Translations under genes and position numbers: made by a program
NCBI GenBank assembly: GCA_015494845.1
Contig: WGAL01000183.1
Coordinates: forward strand, 1-7,942
DNA: 7,942 bases
Reading direction: 5' to 3'
DNA from: Melioribacteraceae bacterium
GTDB taxonomy: Bacteria; Bacteroidota; Ignavibacteria; Ignavibacteriales; Melioribacteraceae
In this document: positions 6,823-7,942 of the stretch, piece by piece
Layout of the letters: each line of letters begins with the position of its first letter
Position numbering within the stretch: the first letter of the stretch is position 1
Notes under the pieces: generated by a model
Told to the model about the DNA's origin: nothing
The model's input: the letters and a program-made list of their open reading frames with translations, nothing else
The model's database searches: none

Positions 6823-7653
6823 ATGAACACAAAAAACGAAAATAGTAAAAGCAGTTTCTATTACGCGTTTGCATTGCTACCAAAAGAAAAGCGCGAGGCG
6901 ATGAAAATTTTTTACGCCTTCTCGCACCTTTCCGATGAAATTATCGACAACGAAAACGACGCAAAAGACGAGAAACTGAAAAAATTCGAAACTTGGGAAA
7001 ACGAATTCCAAAAATCGTTAGACGGCAACGGTTCCGACAAATTACTGAACTCGCTTACGGAAATAATTAACAAATACAAAATCCCGCGCGTTTACTTTTA
7101 CGATTTACTCGCCGGAATAAAAAGCGATTTGGATTTCGAGAATATTAAAACAATCGCCGAACTCGAACGTTACGCGTATTCTGTCGCTTCAACCGTCGGA
7201 TTGATTATTATTCACATTTTGGGTTTTACGGACGAGCGCGCGAAAAATTTTGCAATTGCTCTTGGCAAAGCGTTGCAAATAACCAACATTATGCGCGACG
7301 TAAAAACCGATTACGCAAACGGCAGAATTTACATTCCGCTTGAAATACTTGAAAAACACGGTTACACGGAACGCGAGCTTTCGGCGAGCGTTTACAACGA
7401 CGCTTTTTACTCGGTTATGCGCGAGCTTTACGAAATTGCGCGTTCGTATTACGCCGAAGCGGATAAGTATTTTCCGCAAAGCGATTACGGAACTTTGTAT
7501 CCGGCGCAAGCAATGGGAAAAATTTATTTTTCGCTGCTCGAAAAAATTAAGAAAGGGAAATTCAATGTTTTCGAAAATCGTTTTTCCGTTTCGAAATTAG
7601 AGCAAATAAAGATTGTAGTTACAGAAATTATTCGCGGAAAGTTAAGCGGATGA
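6823..7653 (+). CDS. hpnD: Squalene/phytoene synthase family protein, HpnD-like (presqualene diphosphate synthase)
   Basis: A 276-residue all-helical head-to-head prenyl synthase, normal for the family. It most likely joins two farnesyl diphosphates into presqualene diphosphate. Key motifs: SSFYYAFALLPKEKREAM (10-27) at the N-terminus, the first Asp motif D38-E-I-I-D42, YAYSVASTVGLI (117-128), and the second Asp motif in NIMRDVKTDYANGRIYIP (155-172; D159 and D163). The two Asp motifs bind the magnesium-diphosphate of the substrates. An oddity is His at position 35, where relatives usually have Arg (FCRxxDDxxD). The frame is open back to an ATG at 6748, but that stretch is the inverted-repeat element and gives an unrelated hydrophobic leader; ATG at 6823 gives the family N-terminus. 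There is no Shine-Dalgarno site, only A/T-rich sequence. The stop overlaps the next gene's start (ATGA), so translation is probably coupled. A phytoene synthase (CrtB) or an HpnC-type enzyme cannot be ruled out from sequence alone, but the HpnE-like neighbour favours squalene. Confidence 0.85.
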   Translation: MNTKNENSKSSFYYAFALLPKEKREAMKIFYAFSHLSDEIIDNENDAKDEKLKKFETWENEFQKSLDGNGSDKLLNSLTEIINKYKIPRVYFYDLLAGIKSDLDFENIKTIAELERYAYSVASTVGLIIIHILGFTDERAKNFAIALGKALQITNIMRDVKTDYANGRIYIPLEILEKHGYTERELSASVYNDAFYSVMRELYEIARSYYAEADKYFPQSDYGTLYPAQAMGKIYFSLLEKIKKGKFNVFENRFSVSKLEQIKIVVTEIIRGKLSG

Positions 7654-7942
7654 AAGTTTTGATAATCGGCGGAGGCTTGGCTGGACTTTCGGCGGCGGTG
7701 GAATTAACTTCATGCGGCGCTGAAGTCGAACTCGTTGAAGCTACGCGAAAACTTGGCGGAAGAATAAAAGCGATAAACTTTCCCGAAACTAAATTTCAAG
7801 AAACCGATTATGGACAACACGTTATTTCCGGCTCGTATGAAAATCTTTTCGCACTGTTGAAAAAAATCGGCGCGCCGGAAATTTCAAAATCATTCGAAGA
7901 ATTGAAAATTTTCTTCGCCGTAAGTCAAAATAATTTTTATAC
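7650..7942 (+). CDS. hpnE: HpnE-like squalene-associated FAD-dependent oxidoreductase (5' part, runs off the window)
   Basis: Only the first 97 codons are present; the frame is still open at the window end. In HpnE, hydroxysqualene is reduced to squalene, the last step of the HpnCDE route. The N-terminus has the FAD-binding beta-alpha-beta fold: MKVLIIGGGLAGLSAA with G7-G8-G9-L-A-G12, the ribose-binding acid E30 at the end of strand 2 (VELVEA), and L35-G-G-R38, all shared with phytoene desaturases and amine oxidases. The segment YGQHVISGSYENLFALLKKIG (54-74) matches the HpnE-type GQHV-x-G-x-Y pattern better than a carotenoid desaturase. The ATG at 7650 overlaps the upstream stop codon by ATGA; a weak GCGGAAAG (7634-7641) lies about 8 bases before it. 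The pairing with the synthase gene supports one pathway operon continuing downstream. A carotenoid or amine oxidase role is the main alternative. Confidence 0.85.
   Translation, partial: MKVLIIGGGLAGLSAAVELTSCGAEVELVEATRKLGGRIKAINFPETKFQETDYGQHVISGSYENLFALLKKIGAPEISKSFEELKIFFAVSQNNFY

Overview
The window is bacterial chromosomal DNA, mid-to-low GC by eye, with many CG dinucleotides in A/T-rich surroundings and a strong preference for codons such as GCG, TTC, CGC and GAA. Shine-Dalgarno signals are clear before only one gene and weak or missing before the others. The proteins are diderm-type (a lipoprotein with a lipobox, hopanoid/squalene enzymes). The weak ribosome sites, the RecQ domain layout and the style of the short intergenic repeats point to the Bacteroidota/Chlorobiota/Fibrobacterota (FCB) neighbourhood. 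That placement is inference, and the exact lineage cannot be fixed from this sequence. No tRNA, rRNA, CRISPR array, transposase gene or phage gene was seen.

Layout: (1) 15-1715 (+), a 566-residue Rossmann-fold protein related to short-chain dehydrogenases with a long C-terminal extension, followed by an intrinsic terminator at 1733-1761. (2) 1784-2560 (+), a lipoprotein of the DUF4163/DUF3298 (PdaC/RsiV-like) type. (3) 2573-2631, a short palindromic repeat between convergent genes. (4) 6629 down to 2656 (-), a two-gene DNA repair unit, recN then recQ, 35 bp apart. (5) 6630-6822, a divergent intergenic region holding a 90-bp inverted-repeat element. (6) 6823-7942 (+), a squalene/phytoene synthase (HpnD-like) overlapping by ATGA the start of an HpnE-like FAD-dependent oxidoreductase that runs off the end of the window.

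How the genes work together: RecN (SMC-like double-strand-break ATPase) and RecQ (3'-5' helicase) both act in recombinational repair and are probably co-transcribed. The synthase and the HpnE-like enzyme fit conversion of farnesyl diphosphate to squalene through presqualene diphosphate and hydroxysqualene, the usual route to hopanoids. The first two genes stand alone, and nothing in the window ties them to the others.

No complete novel system was recognised. The points most worth a second look are the dehydrogenase-like protein lacking the canonical catalytic Tyr, the RecQ with roughly 170 extra residues before its zinc site, the synthase/HpnE pair with no HpnC next to it, and the two short repeat elements of MITE/REP style.
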